Source of the DNA: Methylobacterium sp. J-078
GTDB taxonomy: Bacteria; Pseudomonadota; Alphaproteobacteria; Rhizobiales; Beijerinckiaceae
Assembly: GCF_022829285.1 (NCBI RefSeq)
Contig: NZ_JAKSYI010000120.1
Span: forward strand, 186,001-250,000
Reading direction: 5' to 3'
DNA: 64,000 nucleotides
This document shows positions 37,488 to 45,794 of the stretch, one piece after another. The notes beneath the pieces are model-generated. The model worked only from the letters and a program-made list of their open reading frames with translations. It did no database searches and was not told the DNA's origin. The translations under genes were made by a program, and so were the position numbers. How positions within the stretch are numbered: the stretch's first letter is position 1; each line of letters begins with the position of its first letter.

Positions 37488-37742
37488 CTACTCGTCGCCG
37501 ATGTTCATGGGACGGGGCGGCGAGCGAGTGAGACTGCGGATTGCGCGGAGCGGTCGGCCCGACTTCTCCGAAATCGCCCGGTCCTGCTCTTCGATGAGCT
37601 CGCGGGCCGGGGCGTCCCCGTCGAGGCCGCCGAGGATCTCCATCGGAACGCGCCGGTTCGAGGCGCGGGACTCGTCTTCGTAGAGGACGTCGAACAGGAC
37701 GGAGCCGCGCTCCTGCGGTTTCGACTTGGTACGCTTGGCCAT
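37488..37742 (-). CDS. Hypothetical small basic protein
   Basis: Protein of 84 residues, basic at the start (MAKRTKSKPQERG) and acidic in the middle (GGLDGDAPARELIEEQDRAI). No domain was recognised. It faces the PhnA-like gene and ends 15 bases from it. Codon use supports a real gene. Confidence 0.6.
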   Translation of the reverse strand: MAKRTKSKPQERGSVLFDVLYEDESRASNRRVPMEILGGLDGDAPARELIEEQDRAISEKSGRPLRAIRSLTRSPPRPMNIGDE

Positions 37743-38004
37743 GGGGAAACACGCTCGAACTTGGACGGCGGACGGGGGAAAAGCCAACGGCCACGGATGC
37801 GGGCGTGGCGGGTGCGCGTACATCCGGCGTCACCCTGGCCCTGCATCGTGGCCGTCTCCGATCGAGCGACGCGAGTCGCGACCGGCATGTCGCCTAGATG
37901 GTGCCGGACGGCGCCTTTGACAAGCCACACCCGGCCGCTGTCGCGCGCGGGGCGCCTCTGGCACGATGCATGCGCGGCGGCATAGGCCCGCCTTCGGAGA
38001 TCGC

Positions 38005-39813
38005 ATGACCGACACGCGAACGCTGACGCGCTTTTCCGTCGAACCCTTGAGCCGCATGACGCGTCACCTCGCGGCGGTCGCTTCAGGCCGGGCCGAGCCC
38101 GACCGCGTCCTCACCGGCGCACGCCTGCTCTCGACCTATTCCGAGCGCATCCTGCCCGATCGTGAGGTTTGGATCGCCGGCGGCCGGATCGCCGCCGTCA
38201 AGCCGGCGGGCACCTACCGGGGCGGAGCGCCGCGCCACGACCTCGGCGGCGGCCTGCTCGCGCCGGGGCTCGTGGATCCGCACCTGCACATCGAGAGCAG
38301 CATGGTCACGGCCTGCGCCTATGCTGAGGCCGCGCTCCTCAACGGCACCACCACCATCGTCTGCGACAGCCACGAGATCGGCAATGTCCTCGACAGCGAC
38401 GGCATCGCCTGGATGCTGGAGGATGCCCGCGCGGCGCCCCTCAACATCTACCTCACGGTGCCGAGCACCGTGCCGGCGACGTCGCCCGACCTGGAGACGG
38501 CCGGCGGCGATCTCGACGCGGCCAAGATCGCGGCCCTGTTCGATGCCTGGCCGGAGGCGATCGGCCTCGGCGAGAAGATGGACTTCGTCGCGGTCTGTGA
38601 GGGCGATGCCCGCGCTCACGCCATCATCCGGGCCTCCCTGGAGCGAGGCCGCCCGGTCTCGGGCCACATCTACGGGCGCGAGTTCGTGGCCGCCTACGCC
38701 GCCAGCGGCGTCACCGACACGCACGAGGCCATCGACCGCGACATCGCAGACGACCTCTTGGAGGCGGGCCTCTGGATCTACCTGCGCGGCGGTCCACCGA
38801 CCACGCCCTGGCACAGCCTGCCCAAGGCCATCGGCACGATGCTGGATTACGGTGCCGCCGCCAAGCGGATCTGCGTCTGCACGGACGACCGCGACGCGCA
38901 GGACCTCCTCGCCTTCGGCCTCGACTGGGTCGTGCGCGAGGCGGTCCGCATGGGCATCCCAAAGGTGCAGGCGTGGTCGATGGGCTCGCTGCACCCGGCC
39001 ACCCGCTACGGCCTCGACGGCGAGATCGGCGGCTTCGGCGGCGGTCGCCGGGCCGACCTCGTGCTCCTCGACGACGATCTCGTGCCCCAATCCACCTGGT
39101 ATGGGGGCGAACTGGTCATCGAGAACCGCCGGATCACGCCGATCCTCGAGGCCGCCCTGTCGCGCCCCTATCGCTACCCGGCGCCGGCCTACGCCACCAT
39201 GCACCTGCCCGACCCGCTTCCCGCGCTGATCCCCGAACTGCCGACGGAGCCGTGCCGGATCAACGCGATCCGCACCACGCTGCCCGGCATCGAGCTCACC
39301 CACGAGGTCGTCGATCTCGTGCCCGGCATCGACTGGGCCGCGACGCTGGCGGAAAACGACCTCTGCTTCGTCACCGTGATCGAGCGCCACGGCCGCGCCG
39401 GAAATCTCGCCCACGGCCTGCTGCGCGCCTTCGGGCTGAAGCGCGGCGCGGTGGCGAGCAGTGTTGGCCACGATTCGCACAACGTCATCGTCGCCGGCCT
39501 CAACGAGGCCGACATGCGCGTCGCCCTCGATGCGCTCAGCGGGATCCAGGGCGGCGTCTGCGTGGTCGAGGACGGGCGCGTCGTCGCCCTGGTGCCGCTG
39601 CCGGTGGCGGGGCTCCTATCGGACAAGCGCGTCACCGCCGTGGCCGAGGAGGTGCGGGTCCTCAAGGAAGCCTGGGACCGGGCCGGCTGCACCATCCCCT
39701 ACATGGGCTTCAACCTGATCCCGCTCTCGGTGATCCCGGAGATCCGCATCACCGACAAGGGTCTCGTCCTGGTGCCGGGCATGCGCATCGTGCCCCTGTT
39801 CGAGGCCGCCTGA
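38005..39813 (+). CDS. ade: Adenine deaminase
   Basis: Amidohydrolase of 602 residues converting adenine to hypoxanthine plus ammonia in purine salvage. The metal-binding motif DPHLHIESS is at about residue 92. GTTTIVCDSHEIGNV, GHIYGRE and a late GHDSHNVIV segment follow, as in bacterial Ade. The length is typical. The ATG at 38005 follows CGGAGA. A hairpin with T-rich tail (39906-39945) lies 93 bases downstream and may serve as its terminator. Confidence 0.94.
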   Translation: MTDTRTLTRFSVEPLSRMTRHLAAVASGRAEPDRVLTGARLLSTYSERILPDREVWIAGGRIAAVKPAGTYRGGAPRHDLGGGLLAPGLVDPHLHIESSMVTACAYAEAALLNGTTTIVCDSHEIGNVLDSDGIAWMLEDARAAPLNIYLTVPSTVPATSPDLETAGGDLDAAKIAALFDAWPEAIGLGEKMDFVAVCEGDARAHAIIRASLERGRPVSGHIYGREFVAAYAASGVTDTHEAIDRDIADDLLEAGLWIYLRGGPPTTPWHSLPKAIGTMLDYGAAAKRICVCTDDRDAQDLLAFGLDWVVREAVRMGIPKVQAWSMGSLHPATRYGLDGEIGGFGGGRRADLVLLDDDLVPQSTWYGGELVIENRRITPILEAALSRPYRYPAPAYATMHLPDPLPALIPELPTEPCRINAIRTTLPGIELTHEVVDLVPGIDWAATLAENDLCFVTVIERHGRAGNLAHGLLRAFGLKRGAVASSVGHDSHNVIVAGLNEADMRVALDALSGIQGGVCVVEDGRVVALVPLPVAGLLSDKRVTAVAEEVRVLKEAWDRAGCTIPYMGFNLIPLSVIPEIRITDKGLVLVPGMRIVPLFEAA

Positions 39814-39836
39814 GTACGGTTCCGGCTCGAAGACCG

Positions 39837-39861
39837 GGAACCATCGCCGCAGCGCGTCGTT
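39837..39861 (+). promoter_or_regulatory. Sigma-EcfG promoter of candidate sRNA / small membrane gene
   Basis: GGAAC (39837-39841), 16 bases, CGTT (39858-39861), exact consensus. The first structure downstream is an intrinsic terminator at 39906-39945; the next gene starts at 39986. Confidence 0.7.
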
Positions 39862-39867
39862 GTTCGG

Positions 39868-39945
39868 ACAGGTCTCAACAGCCTCTCGATCCTCCCAAGC
39901 TCATCCAGCCTGCACACCGCTCTCCGGTGGGCGGGCTGTTTCTTT
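39868..39945 (+). ncRNA. Candidate sigma-EcfG-dependent short RNA
   Basis: From the inferred start near 39868 a transcript would run about 78 bases to a hairpin (CAGCCTG at 39906-39912 with CGGGCTG at 39932-39938, inner stem CACCG/CGGTG) followed by TTTCTTT. It contains CCTCCC at 39891-39896, as in the candidate behind phyR. It could be a free sRNA or a leader attenuating the small membrane gene at 39986. No open frame of note lies inside. Confidence 0.5.
39906..39945 (+). terminator. Intrinsic terminator
   Basis: Seven-bp stem with one G-U pair, extended by an inner 5-bp stem, then TTTCTTT. It would end both adenine deaminase readthrough and the short transcript from 39868. Confidence 0.65.
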
Positions 39946-39985
39946 GTCGCGCGGGTGGACGCGGAGCCGTCCTCCGGAGTCGCCC

Positions 39986-40171
39986 ATGCGTAGCCTGCTC
40001 ACCCTCGTCATCGTCGGCGCCATCGCGTTCGTGCTCGTGGGCATGTACGTGGCCCCCGGCCAGCCCGAACTCCGGGCCTGGTATCTGCGCAATGCCTGCG
40101 AGCACCTCGACAAGGTCTCGCCCGAGATCTGCGCCCCCATGCGCCGGGCCAATACGGGCGTGCCGACCTGA
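39986..40171 (+). CDS. Small membrane-anchored protein
   Basis: Protein of 61 residues with one N-terminal helix (LLTLVIVGAIAFVLVGMYVA) and a polar tail with two Cys. The family was not recognised. TCCGGAG precedes the ATG. An exact sigma-EcfG promoter lies 125 bases upstream but behind a terminator, so readthrough or antitermination would be needed. Its stop overlaps the next gene as CTGA. Confidence 0.65.
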   Translation: MRSLLTLVIVGAIAFVLVGMYVAPGQPELRAWYLRNACEHLDKVSPEICAPMRRANTGVPT

Positions 40172-40461
40172 GCGCGATCCGCCGCGCCGGAGACTGGTTC
40201 TTCCGTGACCGGACGACCGGGGCGATCACGATCGCGCAGGCGCCGAACGCGCCGCTCCTCGTCTTCGCGGCCTGCGCGCTGACAGACTGGCTGATCGCGC
40301 CGGAGGGCCGCGCCGGTATCCTGCTGCGCGGACTCGGCACCCTGGCCCTGGCCTACTGGGCGTTGGACGAGATCATCCGTGGCGTGAATCCCTGGCGGCG
40401 CTGCCTCGGGGCGGCTGTCCTGTCGGGCCTCGCCTGGAATTTCGCTCGGGCGCTGACCTGA
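40168..40461 (+). CDS. Small membrane protein, likely CTG start
   Basis: A 97-codon frame with very strong third-position GC that has no ATG, GTG or TTG near its beginning. The best start is CTG at 40168, which overlaps the upstream stop as CTGA, in the position normally held by ATGA or GTGA. The protein begins (M)SAIRRAGDWFFRDRTTG, has hydrophobic segments (LLVFAACALTDWLIA and LLRGLGTLALAYWALD) and ends SGLAWNFARALT. The family was not recognised. Codon pattern and segments indicate a real gene; only the start is unusual. Confidence 0.65.
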   Translation: MSAIRRAGDWFFRDRTTGAITIAQAPNAPLLVFAACALTDWLIAPEGRAGILLRGLGTLALAYWALDEIIRGVNPWRRCLGAAVLSGLAWNFARALT

Positions 40462-40538
40462 TCGCAGCAAAGCTGCTTGCGAAGCGGCACGGCTCGCCTA
40501 TCATCCGGAGCCAAGCGAAGCGCTGTAGAGGCGGGCGG

Positions 40539-40703
40539 ATGACGTTCTTCATCGGAATTGCCGGGCCCTGGCTCGTGGTTGCCACCCTGGCGCTTCTTTC
40601 AGTCAACCGTGAGCGTGACTTGGCGGTCGAGCGCGCCGCGCGGTCCGCCGCTCCGGACGGTGCGTCGTCGCAGAGCGTTGCCCACAGCGCCTACCTCGCC
40701 TAA
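40539..40703 (+). CDS. Short membrane peptide
   Basis: Frame of 54 residues: one hydrophobic helix (FFIGIAGPWLVVATLALLSV) and a polar Ala/Ser-rich tail. TAGAGGCGGG precedes the ATG. It lies 57 bases before ctaA. No family was recognised; the layout resembles the short membrane peptides often encoded near respiratory genes. Confidence 0.5.
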   Translation: MTFFIGIAGPWLVVATLALLSVNRERDLAVERAARSAAPDGASSQSVAHSAYLA

Positions 40704-40760
40704 CTCGCTTCCCATCTTCGGACAGGCCGGACAGCCTGCCGACCGGATAGGGGATGCGAC

Positions 40761-41915
40761 GTGGCGCAAGGGGACGTGACGAAAGCGGACGTGGCGCCAG
40801 TGGGTGAGACGGCCGCCCGACCGCCCGCGGGACAGCGCGCCGTGAAGGTATGGCTCTACCTTCTGGCGGCCCTCGTCGTCGGGATGGTGGCCGTCGGCGG
40901 CGCGACGCGGCTGACCGGGTCCGGGCTTTCCATCACCGAGTGGCGCCCCGTCACCGGGGCGGTTCCGCCCCTCTCGGCCGAGGCCTGGGCGGCGGAATTC
41001 GACAAGTACAAGGACACGCCGCAGTACCGCATCCTGAACCAGGGCATGGGGCTGTCCGACTTCAAGGTGCTCTATGCCTGGGAATGGGGTCACCGCCTCC
41101 TCGGGCGCGTCGTCGGCCTCGTCTTCTTCCTGCCGCTGCTCTGGTTCTGGTGGCGCGGAGCGCTGACCCGCCGCCTCGGCCTCGGCCTCCTCGGTCTCGG
41201 CCTCCTCGGCGGCCTGCAGGGCGCGATCGGCTGGATCATGGTGGCCTCGGGCCTTCAGCCCGGCATGACGGCGGTGGCGCCTCTCAAGCTCGCCCTGCAC
41301 CTCACCACGGCGAGCCTGATCCTGGCGGGCCTGGTCTGGCTCGCCGCCGGCCTGCGCCCGCGCGTCGCGCCGCCCGAACCCGCGCGCCTGCGCGTGACGG
41401 CGGTGGCGATCATGGGCCTCGTGCTCGCACAGATCTTCCTCGGCGGGCTCGTGGCCGGCTCGAAGGCCGGCCTCGTCTACAACACCTGGCCGAGCATGAA
41501 CGGCATGCTGGTGCCGCCCGCGAGCGAACTCTTCGCGGTCTCGCCCTGGATCGAAAACTTCGTCGACAACCTCACCCTGGTTCAGTTCAACCACCGTCTG
41601 ACGGCCTACCTGCTGCTGGCGCTGGCGCTCGCGCACGCCCTCGACGCGCGGCGTACGTGGCCGGGCTCGGGCCTCGCCCGGCGTGCCACGGGGATCGCGG
41701 GCCTCGTCGTGGCCCAGGCCTGCCTCGGCATCCTCACCCTGCTGCTCGCCGTCCCCCTCTGGGCCGCCCTGTCGCATCAGGTCTTTGCGATGGCGGTGCT
41801 GACGATGGCGACCGTCCATGCCCGTGCCACCCGATCCGTGGCCGCGACGACGCCGAACCTCGAGAGCCCGACCACGCCCTTCGGCTTCGAGACTCTGGCG
41901 GGCCGGGCCGCCTGA
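40761..41915 (+). CDS. ctaA: Heme A synthase
   Basis: Eight-helix inner-membrane enzyme of 384 residues that oxidises the heme O methyl group to make heme A for cytochrome aa3 oxidase. It has the type-2 CtaA features: VGGATRLTGSGLSITEW after TM1, EWGHRLLGR and FNHRLTAY with heme-ligand His, and the two late LSHQVFAM and ALHLTTA His. The start is GTG at 40761. The C-terminal 25 residues are polar. Other cta genes are not nearby. Confidence 0.94.
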   Translation: MAQGDVTKADVAPVGETAARPPAGQRAVKVWLYLLAALVVGMVAVGGATRLTGSGLSITEWRPVTGAVPPLSAEAWAAEFDKYKDTPQYRILNQGMGLSDFKVLYAWEWGHRLLGRVVGLVFFLPLLWFWWRGALTRRLGLGLLGLGLLGGLQGAIGWIMVASGLQPGMTAVAPLKLALHLTTASLILAGLVWLAAGLRPRVAPPEPARLRVTAVAIMGLVLAQIFLGGLVAGSKAGLVYNTWPSMNGMLVPPASELFAVSPWIENFVDNLTLVQFNHRLTAYLLLALALAHALDARRTWPGSGLARRATGIAGLVVAQACLGILTLLLAVPLWAALSHQVFAMAVLTMATVHARATRSVAATTPNLESPTTPFGFETLAGRAA

Positions 41916-42057
41916 TCCGCCCGCGATGTGTGGATCGCCACATCGCGTTTGCAGTGCAGCGAACCACTCTGACCCCTCGGGCGTTCAACGCCCCTGTCGG
42001 GACCACGACCTGCGTCGTCGCGGTGACCCGACCTGAACACGAGAGGATCAGACCTGG

Positions 42058-42267
42058 ATGCAGGACGCCGACATCGAACGCCCCACGAACGCCCCGTCCT
42101 CAGCCCCCGGCCAGCCCGCAACCGCCACGACCCGTCCACCGGAAGTCCCAGGCCCCGAGCCCCGCAAGCCGCATCCCTGGCCGCTCATCCTCGGCCTCAC
42201 CGGTCTGCTCGGTGCCGTCTGGGCGATAGCCATCGTCAGCCGCTACCCGAACATCCTTCCGGGCTAG
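42058..42267 (+). CDS. Small single-helix membrane protein
   Basis: Protein of 69 residues with a Pro/Ala/Thr-rich N-terminal half and one helix (WPLILGLTGLLGAVWAIAIV). No family was recognised. It lies 142 bases after ctaA. GAGAGGA stands 12 to 18 bases before the ATG, rather far for a ribosome-binding site. Confidence 0.55.
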   Translation: MQDADIERPTNAPSSAPGQPATATTRPPEVPGPEPRKPHPWPLILGLTGLLGAVWAIAIVSRYPNILPG

Positions 42268-42386
42268 GGACACGGCGCGCCGCTACGTCGAAAAGATAGG
42301 TGTTGATGAACACGAGTCGGTATTTGCCGCAGGGAACGCTGCAACCGATTGAAGCGTAGCCTTCGGAGATAAACCGGAGGTCGGCG

Positions 42387-43067
42387 ATGCTATTAGCGGA
42401 CGACGGACGCCCAACGGGAGTAACCTGGAACTACACGCGCCGCGAGATGCTGGCGGACGGCGCCATCCACGTCATCGGCGTCGCCTTCGGCGTCGCCGGT
42501 GCCATCGGCATCGTGGTGATCGCGGCGCTCTCACCACTCGATTGGGTCGAGCGGACCGGCGTTGCCATCTACGCGGCCGGCCTCGTCTCGATGCTGGGCG
42601 TCTCGGCCACCTACAACATGTGGCCGGTGTCCCGGCGCAAATGGCTCCTGCGCCGTGCCGACCATGCCCTGATCTACCTCATGATCGCCGGGACCTATAC
42701 GCCCCTCGTCGCCATCGTGGGTGACGGAACACCGGCCTGGGGCCTTCTCGGCACGGTCTGGATCGTGGCCGCCATCGGCATGGCCCTGAAGCTGGCGCTG
42801 CCGGGCCGCTACGATCGCGCCGCCATCGGTCTCTACCTCACTCTCGGCTGGAGCGGGGTCGTCGCCTACGACGCGGTCATCGGCCGGCTCGGCCCGGATG
42901 CCCTCTGGCTCCTCGCCTTCGGCGGCCTGCTCTACTCGGTCGGCGTGATCTTCCACGTCTGGCGCAGCCTGCCTTACCAGAACGCGATCTGGCACGCCTT
43001 CGTCCTCGCGGCGACCGCCTGCCATTTCGGCGCCGTGCTCAGCACGGTGATGAGCGCCGGGATCTGA
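42387..43067 (+). CDS. Hemolysin III family (PAQR) membrane protein
   Basis: Seven-helix protein of 226 residues. It carries the PAQR motifs: ADGAIHVIGVAFGV in helix 1 and YLMIAGTYTPLV, GVIFHVWRSLPYQNAIWHAFVLAATACHF at the end with the metal-binding His residues. Bacterial members are related to adiponectin receptors and to YqfA; lipid hydrolysis is suspected. GGAGG precedes the ATG. A GGAAC-N17-CGTA element at 42333-42358 upstream is a poor sigma-EcfG match. Confidence 0.88.
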   Translation: MLLADDGRPTGVTWNYTRREMLADGAIHVIGVAFGVAGAIGIVVIAALSPLDWVERTGVAIYAAGLVSMLGVSATYNMWPVSRRKWLLRRADHALIYLMIAGTYTPLVAIVGDGTPAWGLLGTVWIVAAIGMALKLALPGRYDRAAIGLYLTLGWSGVVAYDAVIGRLGPDALWLLAFGGLLYSVGVIFHVWRSLPYQNAIWHAFVLAATACHFGAVLSTVMSAGI

Positions 43068-43079
43068 AGACACACACGA

Positions 43080-43110
43080 AAAATCCGGCCGCTCCCAGCG
43101 GCCGGATTTT
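43080..43110. terminator. Bidirectional terminator
   Basis: A perfect 14-bp stem AAAATCCGGCCGCT / AGCGGCCGGATTTT with a 3-base loop separates the convergent hemolysin III and lysozyme genes. Confidence 0.88.
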
Positions 43111-43152
43111 CACGTTCAGAGCAGCGGCCGCACGACCGCGCCCGGCTCGACC

Positions 43153-43953
43153 CTACTTGCCCGAGCAGAGACCCCGGTCGGCCAAGCTGCGGTGTTCGCG
43201 CGGGTCGCAATCCGTGGAGAGGAACGAGGCCCATTCGGCGGTGGTGCCGTAGAAGGCGTTTCGATCGACATCGCCGCGCACGCCGGGCACCCGGCCGGTG
43301 GAGGTGAACTGCCACAGCATCCACTTGCGCTTGGCATAGCGCTGCTCGGGCTCGGCAGCGGTCGAACGGACCCAGTGCGGGTAATCCGGCAGCTCGTCCT
43401 CGAGCACGTCCTTGTGGAAGGTGATGTCGGTGTAGATGATCGGGCGCTTGCCCGTGTAGCTCTCCATCTCGTCGAGCATGTAGCGGATCATCGCCAGGGC
43501 CTGGGCCTTGGGCAGCTTCTTGGGGCAGAGCTGCGAATGGCCGTTCCACTCCACGTCGAGGACGGGGGGGAGGGCGGTGGGATCGTTCGGCACGTTCTTC
43601 TTGAACCAGGCCATCTGGTCCTGCGCCGAGCGGCACCAGAACACGAAGTGGTAGGCTCCGCGCGGAACACCGGCCTGGGCGGCCCCGTCCCAATTGGCGC
43701 GGAAGCGCTCGTCGACGTGATCGCCGCCCTCTGTCGCCTTGATGAAGGCGAATTGCGTGCCGGCGGCGCGCACCGACATCCAGTCGATCGGCCCCTGCCA
43801 TTTCGAGATGTCGATGCCCTGGATCGGGTGCTGCTTGGCCCGTGCCACGCCCGGATGGGGCTTGGCGTCACCCTTGGTAGGATAGAAATCCGTGGTGCCC
43901 GAGCAGGCCGCGAGCGTCGCGAGCACGGCGACCGCTACACCGCGCCGGAGCAC
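43153..43953 (-). CDS. Glycoside hydrolase family 25 lysozyme, lipoprotein
   Basis: N-acetylmuramidase-like protein of about 266 residues. The GTG at 43953 opens LRRGVAVAVLATLAAC, a lipobox with Cys at 17. The GH25 barrel follows: HPIQGIDISKWQGPIDW (catalytic Asp strand), KATEGGDHVDERF, GAYHFVF, VLDVEWNG with the Asp/Glu pair, and WQFTSTGRVPGV. An ATG 35 codons upstream (44058) is in frame but would put a long tail before the signal. It probably trims peptidoglycan in the periplasm. Confidence 0.85.
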   Translation of the reverse strand: MLRRGVAVAVLATLAACSGTTDFYPTKGDAKPHPGVARAKQHPIQGIDISKWQGPIDWMSVRAAGTQFAFIKATEGGDHVDERFRANWDGAAQAGVPRGAYHFVFWCRSAQDQMAWFKKNVPNDPTALPPVLDVEWNGHSQLCPKKLPKAQALAMIRYMLDEMESYTGKRPIIYTDITFHKDVLEDELPDYPHWVRSTAAEPEQRYAKRKWMLWQFTSTGRVPGVRGDVDRNAFYGTTAEWASFLSTDCDPREHRSLADRGLCSGK

Positions 43954-44267
43954 ACCCGAAACCGTCGACCGGACAGTACGGCGATGCGGAACGAGCGGTG
44001 CCCCCTGGCAGGCGGACTGACCCTCGTATGTCGAGACGGACCCGTTCCTTAGCGACATCGATGCCCGATCCATCATCATTTTACGCGCTACACCAATGGC
44101 TAAGGCATGCCCGGGCGCGGTTAACAGACCTTTGACGGCATTGCGGCGGATTTCCGGAAGCCGTGTCCGCGCAGTCACATCGGTCGCGGGCATCCACGCT
44201 GGCGTTTCCCGTGTGATCCGGCCTAAGTGTCGGCCAGGGCTCAAGCTTTCGTGATCCGGAGGGAACC
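43954..44267. other. Divergent intergenic region
   Basis: This 314-base gap between the lysozyme (minus) and the DUF488 gene (plus) holds the promoters of both. The lysozyme frame remains open on the minus strand, so part of it may be translated if an upstream ATG is used. No sigma-EcfG element, operator or RNA was recognised. Confidence 0.4.
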
Positions 44268-44708
44268 GTGAAGACCTTGTTCACCATCGGGTACGAAGGC
44301 CTCGACCCCGAGCGTCTCCACGTCGCCCTCAAGGATGCGGGTGTTGCGACCCTGGCGGACGTCCGGGCGGTGGCGAATTCGCGCAAGCGCGGATTCTCCA
44401 AGACGGCCCTGCGCCTCGGCCTCGAGGCGGCGGAACTGAGCTATGCGCACGTGCGCGCCCTCGGGACCCCGAAGGCGGGGCGTCTGGCCGCCCGCGCCCA
44501 CGATGCCGGCCTGATGCGGCGGATCTACTGCGAGGAGGTCCTCGACACCGCCGACGGCGGCCTCGCCCTGGATGAACTCTGCGCGCTCGCCGCGCGCGCG
44601 CCGACCTGCCTGCTCTGCTTCGAGCGCGAGCCGGAACTCTGTCACCGGCGCGTGCTGGCGGAGCGGATGGAAGCACGCGGTTTCCGCACGGTCGACCTGT
44701 TCGGATGA
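44268..44708 (+). CDS. DUF488 domain protein
   Basis: Protein of 146 residues matching DUF488: MKTLFTIGYEG start, LADVRAVANSRKRGFSK, and the Cys/His-rich LLCFEREPELCHRRVLAE near the C terminus. The family is conserved but uncharacterised; it has been suggested to bind nucleic acid or metal. AGGGAAC precedes the ATG. Confidence 0.87.
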   Translation: MKTLFTIGYEGLDPERLHVALKDAGVATLADVRAVANSRKRGFSKTALRLGLEAAELSYAHVRALGTPKAGRLAARAHDAGLMRRIYCEEVLDTADGGLALDELCALAARAPTCLLCFEREPELCHRRVLAERMEARGFRTVDLFG

Positions 44709-44858
44709 GGGCGAGCCGGGAGCGGCGGAACGACATTCGCGCTCAGGTTGAATTCGGTCTCCACCGGCATCTATTACACGTCAAGCGACCGCCGAAAGCC
44801 TTGACAATCTAGAGTTATCGCAATTTTCTCTCACAGCCGCGAGCAGGCGGGATGCCCG

Positions 44859-45593
44859 ATGACCCGAAGAGCGCTGGACGAGACCCTCGATTTTCTTCGA
44901 TCCCTCGATCGCACCGCGAATGTCGACGAGGTGTCGCGGCTCCTGATGACGGAACTCGCCGATTTCGGGATCGCGCACGCCATGGCGGGGACCGTGCCGC
45001 AGCGCGGAACGCCCACGCGCCAGCAGCGCGGCCATGTCCTCGTGAACACCTTCCCCAGCGAGTGGGGCCAGCGCTACCTCGCGCGCGGCTACGCCTTCCA
45101 CGACCCCACCGTACGCCAACTCGGGTTCAGCACCACGCCGTTCGCCTGGAGCGACCTCGGGCCTCGCCTCGCCGGCGATGCCGCGGCCCTGCGGGTAATG
45201 AACGAGGCAGGCGAGTTCGCCCTGCGGGACGGCATCACCGTGCCGCTGATGACCCTCGACGGGAATGTCGCCGGTTTCAGCCTCTCGGGGGAGCGCCTCG
45301 CCCTCGACCCGGCCGACCGGCCGATGCTCCACCTCATGGCCACCTACGCCTTCGGCCACCTCCTGCGCCTGCGCGGTCGGAATGCGCCCGTTGCAGCGAT
45401 CAAGCTGGCGCCACGTGAGCGGGAGGCTCTGCAATGGGCGGCCGAGGGCAAGACCGACTGGGAGATCGGCGAGGTGATGGGCATCTCGACCCATGGGGTG
45501 GATTTTCACCTCAGGTCCGCCCGGACCAAGCTCGGCACCACCAACCGCACGCAGGCCGTGGCCGTGGCGCTCCGGCGCGGGCTGATCCACTGA
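44859..45593 (+). CDS. LuxR-family quorum-sensing regulator
   Basis: Protein of 244 residues: N-terminal autoinducer-binding domain (about 15-160, with RGYAFHDPTVRQL and FAWSDL holding the conserved Tyr/Trp/Asp pocket) and a C-terminal LuxR HTH (about 178-240; LAPREREALQWAAEGKTDWEIGEVMGIS, then VDFHLRSARTKLG). It binds an acyl-homoserine lactone and should control the luxI gene 201 bases downstream. Related pairs in Methylobacterium are MlaR/MlaI and MsaR/MsaI; I cannot tell which this is. Confidence 0.92.
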   Translation: MTRRALDETLDFLRSLDRTANVDEVSRLLMTELADFGIAHAMAGTVPQRGTPTRQQRGHVLVNTFPSEWGQRYLARGYAFHDPTVRQLGFSTTPFAWSDLGPRLAGDAAALRVMNEAGEFALRDGITVPLMTLDGNVAGFSLSGERLALDPADRPMLHLMATYAFGHLLRLRGRNAPVAAIKLAPREREALQWAAEGKTDWEIGEVMGISTHGVDFHLRSARTKLGTTNRTQAVAVALRRGLIH

Positions 45594-45724
45594 GCCCACG
45601 CCCCTGACCGGCGCGGGCGACAGATAACCATATCGCTGACACGAAGCGCAAAGGCTGGACGGCGCGATCCAGCGCCGCGCCTGTGCACGGTCGCGCCCCA
45701 ATCCCGCTTGCGCTGGCGCGATAC

Positions 45725-45742
45725 CCTACGGCTTTCCGTAGG
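45725..45742 (+). promoter_or_regulatory. Putative lux box
   Basis: An 18-bp palindrome (CCTACGG, four bases, CCGTAGG) lies 52 bases before the luxI ATG, where a LuxR-type operator overlapping the -35 is expected. A second symmetric element, TGACA-N10-TGTCA, follows at about 45747-45766. Confidence 0.55.
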
Positions 45743-45794
45743 TTTGTGACACTCTCGAAACTGTCAGAAACGCTCCACACACGGAGGTTTCGAC

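Noticed and set aside
42333..42358. GGAAC-N17-CGTA before the hemolysin III gene
   Set aside because: The -10 lacks the last T of CGTT, which is the better conserved part; too weak to list.
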